A stretch of 64,000 nucleotides of DNA from Curtobacterium sp. L6-1 (GTDB taxonomy: Bacteria > Actinomycetota > Actinomycetes > Actinomycetales > Microbacteriaceae): NCBI RefSeq assembly GCF_018885305.1, contig NZ_CP076544.1, positions 2,170,001 through 2,234,000 on the forward strand, given 5' to 3'. The notes below the pieces were generated by a model. It made no database searches, was not told the origin of the DNA, and was given only the letters and a program-made list of their open reading frames with translations. Shown here one piece after another: positions 7,761-16,225 of the stretch (positions within the stretch are counted from its first letter, which is position 1; each line of letters begins with the position of its first letter). Position numbers and translations under genes: made by a program.

Positions 7761-9601
7761 CCGCTCCGAAGGCGAAGCATCACGACTTCGAGAAGGCCGA
7801 ACAGTGGATGCAGGACTGCTTCGGCATGTCGATGCTCATGTACCTCAAGATGGGCAAACGAGACGCCTTCCACCGGGCCGTCCGGGAGACGAGCAAGGTC
7901 ATTGCACTCGGTGGCATCGAGGAACTCCTTGAGCAGTACTGGCTAGAGGACCACCCGTCCCGCCGAGGCCGCCACGCGTACATGAGCACGACGAGCGCCA
8001 TGGCGCTGATGTTCGTCACAATGCGCGTAAAAGGCACCGTCAGCATCCGCACGGGCGCTGACCTCCTCGTCGACTCAACGAACGAAGAGCTCGAAATGCT
8101 CGGCATCGACCCCAGCATCTTCGACCGAGGAGACCTCTACGACGCCTACTGGCGGGCAGTGCACCGCCTCAAAGACCTGCTCGACCGCGACCCCGGCCCC
8201 CGCTGGCGGCGCCCGAGCCCGGCGCGTCTTGCCGAGATCAAGAAGGAGTTCTACTCCGACCCCGAGCGCCTAGAGCTGCTCGAGGGACGCATGATGACCA
8301 TCTGCAATCAGCTGCTCCAAGGGACCTGGCTCCTTCTTCCCAAGGAGCTCCGCGAACGCATGAACGGCACTGCGGCAATCGATGCAACCGTCGTACCCGT
8401 CGCCGGCATGCAGAAGAGCCTCGACAACATGACGGGCGACGACACCGCATCCGTCAACTACGGCTGCGGCTTCTACGTTCGCGAGGGCGACCACGACGGC
8501 ACGAACTCTGCTCCCGGCAAGCGAATCTTCGGTCGCGAAGCCGAACTCGGCACGCTCACCCGGAACAGTCCCGGAGCGGACATCGACGCTCCACTCTTCA
8601 TCATCTGGTTCGGCGGCCACAAGCCCGGCGAAGTGCATGGCCAAGGCAAGCGCTTCCTCGATTCCTGCAAGGAACGCGGCATTCCGATCACGACGGTCAT
8701 CGCTGACCGCGCGTACCTGCCCGGCGCGAAGTCCGAGGACTTCCAGCTCCCCATCGCAGCGCACGGCGCGAACGCCGTCATGGACTACCCACACGACAAG
8801 CTCGGCATCCAGGCCTACTACGCGAGCAAGGACGGCAAGCACGACCTCGTCATGTGCGACGGCTCCTGGTACCCCTCATTCATGCCCGAGACCCTTAAGC
8901 TCGCCGAATCGACCTGGGCGGAGACTCGAATCGCCGCATCGAAGATGACGAATCCCGTGGCTCGTGAGGCGACGCTCACCGCGGGACATGACCTTGTCTC
9001 CAAGCGTCGCGAGCAGCGCGCGAAGTATCGACTCAAGCCGCGGGGCCGCCACAACGCCGACGGCTCGCGCCAGTACTTCTACCCGACCGGACTCGACCCC
9101 ATCGACTTCGACAAGACCACCGGCGAGCAGTTCAAGACCCCCATCCCCGGCAAGACCGTGAAGATCCCCGGCGTCCTCACTGCCGATCCGCGCAACGACG
9201 GGGACGGGACGAAGCACCTCAAGTTCGGACAAGAGTTCGAATACAAGTCCGAAGAGTGGCGCCGCTGGTACGGACTCCGCAACACGATCGAATCCGTGAA
9301 CTCGCGAGTGAAAGACCCCCAGGCAGAGGGACTTCACGACCCGCTGAACCGCCGGGGTCGTGGCCCGTGGTTCGCGGAGATCGCTGCAGCGCTTGCCGCC
9401 GCTTCCCAGAACCTCCGCCGCCTCATCCACTTCCTCCAGGACCGTCTCGCGCTCAAGCGCTTGAGCGCCAAGAACCGCAACCACTGGATGACCTACGCCA
9501 AGCAGAACCCGAACGCACGGGTCGAGCCGTTCGAAGCCACCGAAGCGGACTCTGAGCCCCCGGAGTACTACCTCGTACCCATCGACGAGCTCCTCGGCTA
9601 G
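7757..9601 (+). CDS. DDE transposase-like protein with IS4-type Y-R-E-K signature
   Basis: A 614-residue protein with an RNase H-fold DDE transposase core. The acidic triad can be placed at D209 (TAAIDATVV), D317 (VIADRAYL) and E512 (NTIESVNSRVK). The last forms the IS4-family Y-x2-R-x3-E-x6-K signature (YGLRNTIESVNSRVK). Roughly 195 residues separate D317 from E512, so an insertion domain is likely. The N-terminal ~200 residues are helical and could bind DNA. It is translationally coupled by ATGA to the degenerate recombinase. A hairpin terminator follows 60 bp downstream. I could not find terminal inverted repeats, so its own mobility is unproven. Confidence 0.8.
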   Translation: MTAPKAKHHDFEKAEQWMQDCFGMSMLMYLKMGKRDAFHRAVRETSKVIALGGIEELLEQYWLEDHPSRRGRHAYMSTTSAMALMFVTMRVKGTVSIRTGADLLVDSTNEELEMLGIDPSIFDRGDLYDAYWRAVHRLKDLLDRDPGPRWRRPSPARLAEIKKEFYSDPERLELLEGRMMTICNQLLQGTWLLLPKELRERMNGTAAIDATVVPVAGMQKSLDNMTGDDTASVNYGCGFYVREGDHDGTNSAPGKRIFGREAELGTLTRNSPGADIDAPLFIIWFGGHKPGEVHGQGKRFLDSCKERGIPITTVIADRAYLPGAKSEDFQLPIAAHGANAVMDYPHDKLGIQAYYASKDGKHDLVMCDGSWYPSFMPETLKLAESTWAETRIAASKMTNPVAREATLTAGHDLVSKRREQRAKYRLKPRGRHNADGSRQYFYPTGLDPIDFDKTTGEQFKTPIPGKTVKIPGVLTADPRNDGDGTKHLKFGQEFEYKSEEWRRWYGLRNTIESVNSRVKDPQAEGLHDPLNRRGRGPWFAEIAAALAAASQNLRRLIHFLQDRLALKRLSAKNRNHWMTYAKQNPNARVEPFEATEADSEPPEYYLVPIDELLG

Positions 9602-9659
9602 GCGCCCTCGCTCGCCCCGAACTGAACAATCAACGACTTCGCTCGGCAATCGAGCCGAT

Positions 9660-9688
9660 GCCCCCTGCCCGAAAACAGGTCAGGGGGC
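9660..9688 (+). terminator. Hairpin terminator after the recombinase-transposase pair
   Basis: Arms CCCCCTG and CAGGGGG enclose a 13-nt loop rich in A, giving a strong GC hairpin 60 bp after the transposase stop. The tract behind it is only weakly T-rich. Confidence 0.65.
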
Positions 9689-9846
9689 CTTCGTCGTTCA
9701 CGGAACCGCCTGCTCGCCATGGGCTTGGGCTCGCCGAACGGCCAGGACGAGGTCCAGAGCACTGCTGAGCCACGATCTGGCGGCGCCAGCAGCCTTCACA
9801 GACAAAAGAGTGACCAGGAATCCCGCTAAGACCGAACACGCCCCCG

Positions 9847-9918
9847 CTCCGCCTCCAGGATTCGAACCCGGACCTAACGGCACCAAAGGCCGTCGTGCTG
9901 CCATTACACCAAGGCGGA
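9847..9918 (-). tRNA. tRNA-Gln(UUG)
   Basis: The minus strand folds as a 72-nt tRNA. The acceptor stem is TCCGCCT/AGGCGGA, followed by a D-arm with TGGTGTAATGGCAGCA. The anticodon stem-loop is ACGGC-CTTTGGT-GCCGT, giving anticodon TTG, and the T-arm contains GGTTCGAATCC. The CCA end is not encoded. The 3' end points left, toward the accessory region, the usual orientation for an island attachment site. I did not find a duplicated tRNA 3' end within the window. Confidence 0.95.
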
Positions 9919-9997
9919 ACGCCCCCGGAGGAGCCCGTCCATCCTCCCATGTGCACGACACTGGTCGTGCGCTGCCGATCCACGCCATGATGGACGG

Positions 9998-10492
9998 ATG
10001 GCGCCAGAGGACGAGGTCGACCGGATCGTCGCGGCGTGGGGTCGCGAGCGTCCTGACCTCGACTTCGCCCCGCTCGACGTGCTGTCCCGTGTGGACCGGC
10101 TCGCGCGGCACCTGGACCGCGCCCGACGCCAGGCGTTCGACGCGGCGGGCATGGAGCCGTGGGAGTTCGACGTCCTCTCGGCGCTGCGGCGCGCGGGCGG
10201 ACCGTACGAGCTGAGCCCCAAGGCCCTCCTGCAGCAGACCCTGGTCACGAGCGGCACGATGACGAACCGGGTGGACCGGCTCGCCGCACGCGGGCTCGTC
10301 GCCCGCCGGACCGATCCGCGGGACGGCCGGGGCATCCTGGTGTCCCTGACCGCGGCTGGTCGGGCGGCCGTCGACGCGGCGATCGCCGACCTGCTGCGCG
10401 CCGAGCGGTCGATCCTGTCCGGTGTGACGGCGAACGAGCAGAGCCAGCTCGCGGGGCTCCTGCGTCGGCTCATCCTCGGCCTCGGCGACTGA
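9998..10492 (+). CDS. MarR family transcriptional regulator
   Basis: A 164-residue winged-helix regulator. Helices 2-4 of the MarR fold are visible (FDVLSALRRAGGPYELSP, then TLVTSGTMTNRVDRLAARGL). The wing follows with the family hallmark DPRDGRGILVSLTAAG at about residues 105-120. The preceding tRNA is on the opposite strand. The ABC-F gene downstream converges on it, separated by a small hairpin. No adjacent target gene on the same strand exists, so the ligand and regulon cannot be inferred. ATG 9998 gives the usual family length. Confidence 0.9.
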   Translation: MAPEDEVDRIVAAWGRERPDLDFAPLDVLSRVDRLARHLDRARRQAFDAAGMEPWEFDVLSALRRAGGPYELSPKALLQQTLVTSGTMTNRVDRLAARGLVARRTDPRDGRGILVSLTAAGRAAVDAAIADLLRAERSILSGVTANEQSQLAGLLRRLILGLGD

Positions 10493-10604
10493 CGCCGCGG
10501 ACGAGCGGCACCGCCGCCGCCGAGCGACGCCCGCCTCGCCGCCGAGCGGCGCCCGCCCCATCAGCTCGCGCCACCACCCGTCTGTCGCGCCCCTGCCCGA
10601 ACAA

Positions 10605-10628
10605 CGCGCCCCGTCGGAACAGGGCGCG
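10605..10628. terminator. Hairpin between convergent genes
   Basis: Arms CGCGCCC and GGGCGCG with a 10-nt loop lie in the 202-bp gap between the MarR gene and the convergent ABC-F gene. The same gap has an imperfect repeat of about 24 nt around GCCGCCGAGCG. It may stop transcription from either side. Confidence 0.45.
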
Positions 10629-10694
10629 ATGCTCGCAGCGGAGCGCGATCCGGGAAGCCGCGGCACCGCCCCCGCCGACCGCCACCCACGTCGT

Positions 10695-12551
10695 CTACAC
10701 GCCGAGCTGCTCCGCGACCTCGAGCCACCGCTCCTCGAGCTGCTCGACCTCGGCCTCGAGCGCGCTCAACTCCGCCTGGAGTCTGCCGAGGCCCTCGTAG
10801 TCGGTCTGGTCGTGGGACGCGAACGCCTCGAGCCGCTTCTTCCGGTCCTCCCCCAGCTTCGTGATCCGGCGGTCGAGGGCCGACATCTCCTTCTCCACCA
10901 CACGACGCTCCGCACCGGACAGCCCGGGTGCCGCCGACGGGCCGCCTGCCGGACGCGGCCCCGAGGCGGTGGCGACCGCGCCGGACCCGGCCGTGTCGGG
11001 CCTCCCGGCCGAGGCGGCGGCAGCAGCCGATGCGGTGCCGCCGCCCGTGCCCGCGGCACGGAGCCGCATGTACTCGTCGACGCCGCCGGGCAGGTGGCGC
11101 AGGTGTCCACCGAGGACGGCGTACTGCTGGTCGGTGACGCGCTCGAGCAGGTACCGGTCGTGGCTGACGACCAGGAGGGTGCCCGGCCAGGTGTCGAGGA
11201 GGTCCTCCATCGCGGCGAGCATGTCCGTGTCGAGGTCGTTCGTGGGCTCGTCGAGGATGAGGACGTTCGGCTCGTCGAGCAGGATGAGCATGAGCTGCAG
11301 ACGACGCTTCTGCCCACCGGACAGGTCCTTCACCGGCGTCGAGAGCTGCTCGGACGTGAAACCGAGGCGCTCGAGGAGCTGCGACGGTGTCATCTCCTTG
11401 CCGTCGGCGACGTAGCTCGTCTTCTTGCGGGCGACGACCTCGCGGACGCGGTCCTCGGCGAACTGCTGCAGGTCCGCGAGCTGCTGGTCGAGGACGGCGA
11501 TCTGCACGGTCTTGCCGGTCTTGACCCGGCCGCTCGTCGGCTGAAGCTTGCCGGAGACGAGATTGAGCAGCGTCGACTTGCCGGCGCCGTTCGGCCCGAG
11601 GATGCCGGTCCGCTCCCCCGGGGCGATCCGCCACTCGACGTCCTCGATGATCATCGTGCCGTCGAAGGAGACCCCGGCGTCGATGAGGTCGACGACGTCC
11701 TTCCCGAGCCGTGCCGTCGCCATCTGCGACAGGGCGACGGTGTCGCGGATCGGGGGCACGTCGTCGATGAGCGCGTTCGCCGCGTCGATGCGGAACTTCG
11801 GTTTGCTCGTCCGGGCCGGGGCGCCACGGCGGAGCCACGCGAGCTCCTTGCGGGCCAGGTTCTGCCGCCGCTGCTCGCTCGATGCCGCCTGCCGGTCACG
11901 CTCGACGCGCTGCAGGATGTACGCCGCGTACCCGCCCTCGAAGGGCTCGACGACGCCGTCGTGCACCTCCCACGTGTCCGTCGACACCGCGTCGAGGAAC
12001 CACCGGTCGTGCGTGACGACGACCATGCCGCCCTGGTTCGACGACCAGCGCCGGTTGATGTGCTCGGCGAGCCACTGGATGCCCTCGACGTCCAGGTGGT
12101 TCGTCGGCTCATCCAGGAACAGCACGTCCCAGTCCCCGACCAGGAGGCGCGCCAACGCCACCCGACGCCGCTGCCCGCCCGACAGTTCGTCGACCGTCTC
12201 GTCCCAGGGGATGTCCGACACGAGGCCGCCGATGACGTCGCGGATCTTCGGGTCACCGGCCCACTCGTGCTCGGCGAGGTCGCCCACGACGACCTGCCCG
12301 ACGGTCATGCCCTCGGGCAGGATGTCCCGCTGGTCGAGGTAGCCGATCGTCACCCCGCGGCGGTGCGTGACCCGCCCGGCGTCCGGCTCGAGCCGCTGCG
12401 CGAGGAGGGCGAGCAGGGTCGACTTGCCGTCACCGTTCCGCCCGACCACGCCGATCCGGTCACCTTCGTCGATGCCGATGGTGACGCTGTCGAAGACGAC
12501 ACGGGTGGGGAACTCGAGATGCACGTTCTCGGCGCCGAGGAGATGAGCCAC
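10695..12551 (-). CDS. ABC-F family ATP-binding protein (Uup-like)
   Basis: A 618-residue protein with two ABC ATPase domains and no membrane segments, as in ABC-F translation factors. Domain 1 has Walker A GRNGDGKST, signature LSGGQRRRV and Walker B VLFLDEPTNHLD. Domain 2 has GPNGAGKST, LSGGQKRRL and VLILDEPTNDLD. A linker between them is the presumed P-site tRNA interaction motif. The C-terminal end, after an Ala/Gly/Pro-rich spacer, is a short coiled coil like that of Uup. Such proteins act on the ribosome, or in DNA-related roles for Uup. Which of these applies cannot be told from sequence. Translation starts at GTG 12551. Confidence 0.9.
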   Translation of the reverse strand: MAHLLGAENVHLEFPTRVVFDSVTIGIDEGDRIGVVGRNGDGKSTLLALLAQRLEPDAGRVTHRRGVTIGYLDQRDILPEGMTVGQVVVGDLAEHEWAGDPKIRDVIGGLVSDIPWDETVDELSGGQRRRVALARLLVGDWDVLFLDEPTNHLDVEGIQWLAEHINRRWSSNQGGMVVVTHDRWFLDAVSTDTWEVHDGVVEPFEGGYAAYILQRVERDRQAASSEQRRQNLARKELAWLRRGAPARTSKPKFRIDAANALIDDVPPIRDTVALSQMATARLGKDVVDLIDAGVSFDGTMIIEDVEWRIAPGERTGILGPNGAGKSTLLNLVSGKLQPTSGRVKTGKTVQIAVLDQQLADLQQFAEDRVREVVARKKTSYVADGKEMTPSQLLERLGFTSEQLSTPVKDLSGGQKRRLQLMLILLDEPNVLILDEPTNDLDTDMLAAMEDLLDTWPGTLLVVSHDRYLLERVTDQQYAVLGGHLRHLPGGVDEYMRLRAAGTGGGTASAAAAASAGRPDTAGSGAVATASGPRPAGGPSAAPGLSGAERRVVEKEMSALDRRITKLGEDRKKRLEAFASHDQTDYEGLGRLQAELSALEAEVEQLEERWLEVAEQLGV

Positions 12552-12690
12552 CCGTCAAGGGTAGGCGGGTGCGGGCGCGGTGCGCGCCAGGGGCGGTCGG
12601 GAGGCCCGTGGCCGGGTCAGCTGAGCCGCCTCAGCCCGCCTGCTCCGGACCGGGAGGTCCGGTCCGGCAGGTCCGGTCCGGAGGCCCGGC

Positions 12691-13089
12691 TCACGCCGTC
12701 GGGCCGGACTCGCCCTCTCCGGCTGCGTCCTTCGCCCGCTTGAGGCGCGCCTGGGCCTCCCAGTACTCGATCTCGCGCTCGAGTTCGGCGAGTTCCTGCT
12801 CGGTCGTCGAGACGCGCTTGTCCCCGTGCGCGGACTTCGCGGCGCCGAGGGTGGCGTAGCGGTCCTCGTGGCGGGTGGGTTCGATGTACCGGCCGTGGTT
12901 GCGCGGGCCCGGGTTCCAGTCGTGCCCGATGGCGAACCACACGATGCTGCCGACGACCGGCACGATGATCACGAGCAGGATCCAGGCGACCTTCGGCAGG
13001 CCGCGCGTCTCGCTGTCGGGTCGCGTGACGATGTCGATCAGGGCGAACACGAGCAGGACGACGCTCACGCCGGACAGCAGGATTCCCAT
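12691..13089 (-). CDS. PLDc_N domain membrane protein
   Basis: A 132-residue protein with two N-terminal membrane segments (about 4-20 and 32-52) of the PLDc_N type, including VAWILLVIIVPVVGSIVWF followed by IGHDWNPG. A soluble, charged tail with a probable short coiled coil (residues 95-120) follows. PLDc_N segments normally precede phospholipase D or cardiolipin synthase domains, but no HKD motif is present. The role is therefore unknown, perhaps a membrane regulator. ATG 13089 is chosen because it places the first hydrophobic helix at the N terminus. Confidence 0.8.
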   Translation of the reverse strand: MGILLSGVSVVLLVFALIDIVTRPDSETRGLPKVAWILLVIIVPVVGSIVWFAIGHDWNPGPRNHGRYIEPTRHEDRYATLGAAKSAHGDKRVSTTEQELAELEREIEYWEAQARLKRAKDAAGEGESGPTA

Positions 13090-13226
13090 GATCCGGATAC
13101 TAGGGAGTCGCGAGGCGCTGCCGCTACGCCGTGTTCGCGGGTCGCGTCGGACGCCTGCCTGCTGCCGCCTCTTCACGTCGCGGGTACCGGACGCACATTT
13201 CATCGGAAGCGGACGAGACCGCAGTC

Positions 13227-14336
13227 TCAGCCGTTCGCTTGACCCTCGTAGCGCCCGACGGTGGCGCGGATCTCGGCAGCGAAGCCGTAGATGTCCTCAA
13301 GGTTGTCGAGGGGCTGCTTGGTCTCGACCTTGTTCTCATCGAAGAGGCCGAGGTACTTCTGCTTCTTGCCGTTGAACCACAGGCGCGCGATCGGTTTGCG
13401 GTTGTTGTCGTCGAGCAGGATCGCGAAGTAGGACTTGGAGTCGCGGTGTGCGACGCGGTACGGCTTGACTTCGCTGCAGGCGATTGCCTTGACGATCTGG
13501 TAACCGTCGAGCTCCTCCTGAGTGGTGACGATGCCGGTGTCGCTCTCCAAGTTCTCCTCGACTGCGGCTTCGCTCTCGACGACTGTCGCTGGCGCCTCCA
13601 TCTGGCTGCTCCCGATGAAGGACGAACCGAGGGCGGTCTTGAGGCGGTCGTTCACTTGCTCGTTCAAGAACTGCTTGATCGCCTTCGCCACGAGCGGGTT
13701 GAACTGCTCACGGATCTTCTGCGTGTACGACCCCTCGTAGACCTTCGTGGTGAGGAACTTCACGAACTCGTCGGACGGTTCCCTGAGCTGGCCGCCGAGC
13801 GCCCGCTTAATAGCCCCGACGTACTTGAGCTCCTCTGCTGCGCTGATCACAGAGTCGAGGTCGAAGTTCTCCTTGCTCAGCTTCTGGAGTTCCGCCAGGA
13901 GGGTCTCGTCGATGTCGCCGAGGTCCAGGACGAGGAACGGCTTGTCGTCCATCTTGTTCGGAGCATCGAGGTCTGTGTAGAAGTTGTAGACCTCACCGTT
14001 CGTCAACACGGCGATACGGGCGTTCGTGACGGAGAAGTACCGGAACAACTGAGAAGCGTGCTCGACCTTCAGCGGCTCAGCCGACTTCTTGCACTCGATG
14101 AGGATCTGGACCTCACCATCGCGCATGATGGCGTAGTCGACCTTCTCGCCTCGTTTGACGCCGACGTCGGCGGTGAACTCGGGAACCACCTCGAGCGGGT
14201 TGAACACGTCGTAGCCGAGGATCGTCGAGATGAACGGCATCACGAAGGCGTTCTTCGTCGCTTCCTCAGTCTGGATCGCCTCACGCTGGTTCTGGACCTT
14301 CGTTGCGAGTGCGGCGAGCCGCTCTTCGAACTCCAT
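13227..14336 (-). CDS. Type I restriction R-subunit-like nuclease (orphan)
   Basis: A 369-residue protein resembling the N-terminal nuclease region of type I restriction R subunits. The motif order is EEATKNAFVMPFISTILGYDVF, then KVDYAIM with the catalytic Asp, then VQILIECKKS supplying the E-x-K of a PD-(D/E)xK core, at about residues 30-105. No helicase part is present, and there are no HsdM or HsdS genes nearby. ATG 14336 is preferred because AAGGGG lies 5 nt upstream; an alternative ATG is 24 bp earlier. The codon usage is clearly AT-richer than neighbouring genes, pointing to acquisition. It may act alone in defence or simply be a nuclease of unknown target. Confidence 0.8.
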   Translation of the reverse strand: MEFEERLAALATKVQNQREAIQTEEATKNAFVMPFISTILGYDVFNPLEVVPEFTADVGVKRGEKVDYAIMRDGEVQILIECKKSAEPLKVEHASQLFRYFSVTNARIAVLTNGEVYNFYTDLDAPNKMDDKPFLVLDLGDIDETLLAELQKLSKENFDLDSVISAAEELKYVGAIKRALGGQLREPSDEFVKFLTTKVYEGSYTQKIREQFNPLVAKAIKQFLNEQVNDRLKTALGSSFIGSSQMEAPATVVESEAAVEENLESDTGIVTTQEELDGYQIVKAIACSEVKPYRVAHRDSKSYFAILLDDNNRKPIARLWFNGKKQKYLGLFDENKVETKQPLDNLEDIYGFAAEIRATVGRYEGQANG

Positions 14337-14602
14337 TGTTGCCCCTTCACTGATGAGCAAACGTTAACGGAGGTGCTCTCAACTGTGCGGGACCGAGCGT
14401 CACCAGTTCGGGTGACGCGCTTCCTGGGTGTCGGTACGGCACGCGCAGCACAGCCACCACGCCGCGACTACCCGTGGAGCACTGGTGCCTGAGATCGTCT
14501 CCGCCACGAAGGCGACAGGTCGAGGCGGTGGCTCCCCGCCGATCTGTCGCTCTGCCGCCGGACTCGGCGTCGGGCACGCGCGCGGCCGGGCGGGCGGGAC
14601 GG

Positions 14603-15229
14603 TCAGCGACGGGCGGCGGACTCCCACGGTGTGGTCTGCAGCGCCCGTCGCACCCGAGCCACGTCGAACCAGGTGACGAGGGCGATGCCCAGCGCGACGA
14701 CCGCGAGCACGGCGCCGAGCCACAGGATCGGCGACCGCTCCGCCGATGCTCCGAGGACCATCGTCGTCACGAGGACGGCGAGCCACAGGGCCTGCTCGAC
14801 CCGGTCGGCAGCAGCGCGGAGCACCGCGGTCGCACGGACGATGCGGAGTCGGTCGTCCGGAGCGGCGATCCGTCCGTCGACGGCCCGCGCGACCGCGTGC
14901 CGCTCGCGCCCGGACAACGCGGTCGTCACGGTCGGGAATGCTGTCCGGATGGGTCGACGGACCCGGGCGCTCCGGACCGCGCCGACGACGAACGCCACGA
15001 CCGCGAGCGCAGCGACCGCCGCCGCGACGGCGACACGGGTTCCGTCCGCCTCGCTGCGCGGCAGTGCCACGGAGCCCACGCCGACGACCACGAGCGCGCC
15101 CACACCGAGCGCGACGCTCCACCGTGTCCAGGGTGTCACCGCGAGGAGTGACCCCTCGTGCGCGAGCACCCGTTCGGCGTCCTCGTCCGCAGCAGCCCAG
15201 CGGCGCATGGTTAACTCGTCGGCGTCCAC
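14603..15229 (-). CDS. Hypothetical membrane protein
   Basis: A protein of about 208 residues with four hydrophobic segments in two pairs: around WSVALGVGALVVVGVGSVAL and VAVAAAVAALAVVAFVVGAV, then LWLAVLVTTMVLGA and WLGAVLAVVALGIALV. The middle ~60 residues are charged. I do not recognise the family. It lies 37 bp downstream of moaE on the same strand and could be co-transcribed with the molybdenum cofactor genes. Its function there is not evident. Start uncertain: GTG 15229 has GAGGG just upstream, and ATG 15208 is also possible. Confidence 0.65.
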   Translation of the reverse strand: MDADELTMRRWAAADEDAERVLAHEGSLLAVTPWTRWSVALGVGALVVVGVGSVALPRSEADGTRVAVAAAVAALAVVAFVVGAVRSARVRRPIRTAFPTVTTALSGRERHAVARAVDGRIAAPDDRLRIVRATAVLRAAADRVEQALWLAVLVTTMVLGASAERSPILWLGAVLAVVALGIALVTWFDVARVRRALQTTPWESAARR

Positions 15230-15266
15230 GACCCTCGATCGAACACCATGCTGCGCAGATCCGTCG

Positions 15267-15704
15267 TCAGAGCGCTGCGACCCACTCGTCCGAACCGTCC
15301 GTGAAGCGCTGGTGCTTCCAGATCGGCACGCGCTCCTTGACCAGGTCGACGAGGGCGCCGCACGCGGCGAAGGCCTCGGCACGGTGCCCGGACGCCACCG
15401 CCGCCGCGAGCGCCACGTCCCCGATCCCGAGTGCTCCGACGCGGTGCAGCACGGCGATCCGCACCTCGGGGTGCTGCTCGGCGATCATGCGTGCGACCTC
15501 GGCGATGACGTCGCCGGCGCTCGGGTGGCGTTCGTAGTCGAGCGCGGTCACACCCTTCCCGCCGTCGTGGTCACGGACCACACCGGCGAAGGTCACCACG
15601 GCGCCGTCCTGGTCCGAGGCGACGACCCGCGAGACCTCGTCGACGGTGATGTCCCGGTCGACGACGTCCGCCACGACGACGCGCCCGGCGGCCCCGGCGG
15701 TCAC
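15267..15704 (-). CDS. moaE: Molybdopterin synthase catalytic subunit MoaE
   Basis: MoaE transfers sulfur from the MoaD thiocarboxylate to precursor Z to make molybdopterin. The 145-residue protein shows GVTALDYERHPSAG, IAVLHRVGALGIGD, and the active-site stretch LVKERVPIWKHQRF near the C terminus. GTG 15704 overlaps the upstream gene's stop (GTGA). It is the fourth gene of the moeA-moaC-mogA-moaE operon. No moaD or moaA gene is present in the window, so the rest of the pathway must lie elsewhere. Confidence 0.92.
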   Translation of the reverse strand: MTAGAAGRVVVADVVDRDITVDEVSRVVASDQDGAVVTFAGVVRDHDGGKGVTALDYERHPSAGDVIAEVARMIAEQHPEVRIAVLHRVGALGIGDVALAAAVASGHRAEAFAACGALVDLVKERVPIWKHQRFTDGSDEWVAAL

Positions 15705-16225
15705 GACGCACTCCGGGGAGCGTGGCCGTCGCCGTGCAGCTGGGCGAGCAGGTGGTCGAGCAGGCCGTCGAGGACGTCGAGCCCGTCGGCGACCCCGCCG
15801 CGGGACCCGGGCAGGGTGACGACGAACGCGCCGCCGCCCACCACGCCGGCCACGCCGCGGCTCAGCAGGGCGGTCGGTCCGGCCCCGGCGAGACCGCGGC
15901 GACGGATCTCCTCGACGATGCCGGGCAGCTCCAGGTCGAGCAGGGGTGCGACGGCCTCCGGCGTGCGGTCGGTCGGGGTGACGCCGGTGCCCCCGGTGGT
16001 GACGACCACGCGCGAGCCGCCGGTGACGGCCGCGGTCAGCGTCTCGGCGACGGGTCCGCCGTCGGCGACCACGACGGGTCCACCGACGCTGAAGCCGCGT
16101 GCCCGCAACCAGTCGGCGATGACGGGGCCGGTCCGGTCGAGCGACGCGTCCGCCGCCGCGGACGTCGACACGACGATGACGGAGGCCCGTCCACGCTCCG
16201 CCACGTCGGTGCTGCCGCTGCTCAT
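15701..16225 (-). CDS. mog: Molybdopterin adenylyltransferase (MogA/MoaB family)
   Basis: A 174-residue MoCF-fold protein. VVVTTGGTGVTPTDRTPEAV is the conserved MogA/MoaB signature around residues 75-95, with VTLPGSRGGVADGLD near the C terminus. Enzymes of this family adenylate molybdopterin before MoeA inserts molybdate. MogA and MoaB cannot be safely separated by sequence alone. The ATG overlaps the moaC stop by ATGA, and the end overlaps the moaE start, so the genes are tightly coupled. Confidence 0.9.
   Translation of the reverse strand: MSSGSTDVAERGRASVIVVSTSAAADASLDRTGPVIADWLRARGFSVGGPVVVADGGPVAETLTAAVTGGSRVVVTTGGTGVTPTDRTPEAVAPLLDLELPGIVEEIRRRGLAGAGPTALLSRGVAGVVGGGAFVVTLPGSRGGVADGLDVLDGLLDHLLAQLHGDGHAPRSAS

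Noticed and set aside
6426..9690. Terminal inverted repeats of an insertion sequence
   Set aside because: No matching inverted ends were recognised on both sides of the recombinase-transposase pair; the element boundaries remain undefined.
9847..9918. att site duplication for an island
   Set aside because: I could not find a second copy of the tRNA 3' end within the window, so no attachment pair is claimed.
13227..14336. Complete type I restriction-modification system
   Set aside because: No HsdM, HsdS or helicase domain is present on either side.
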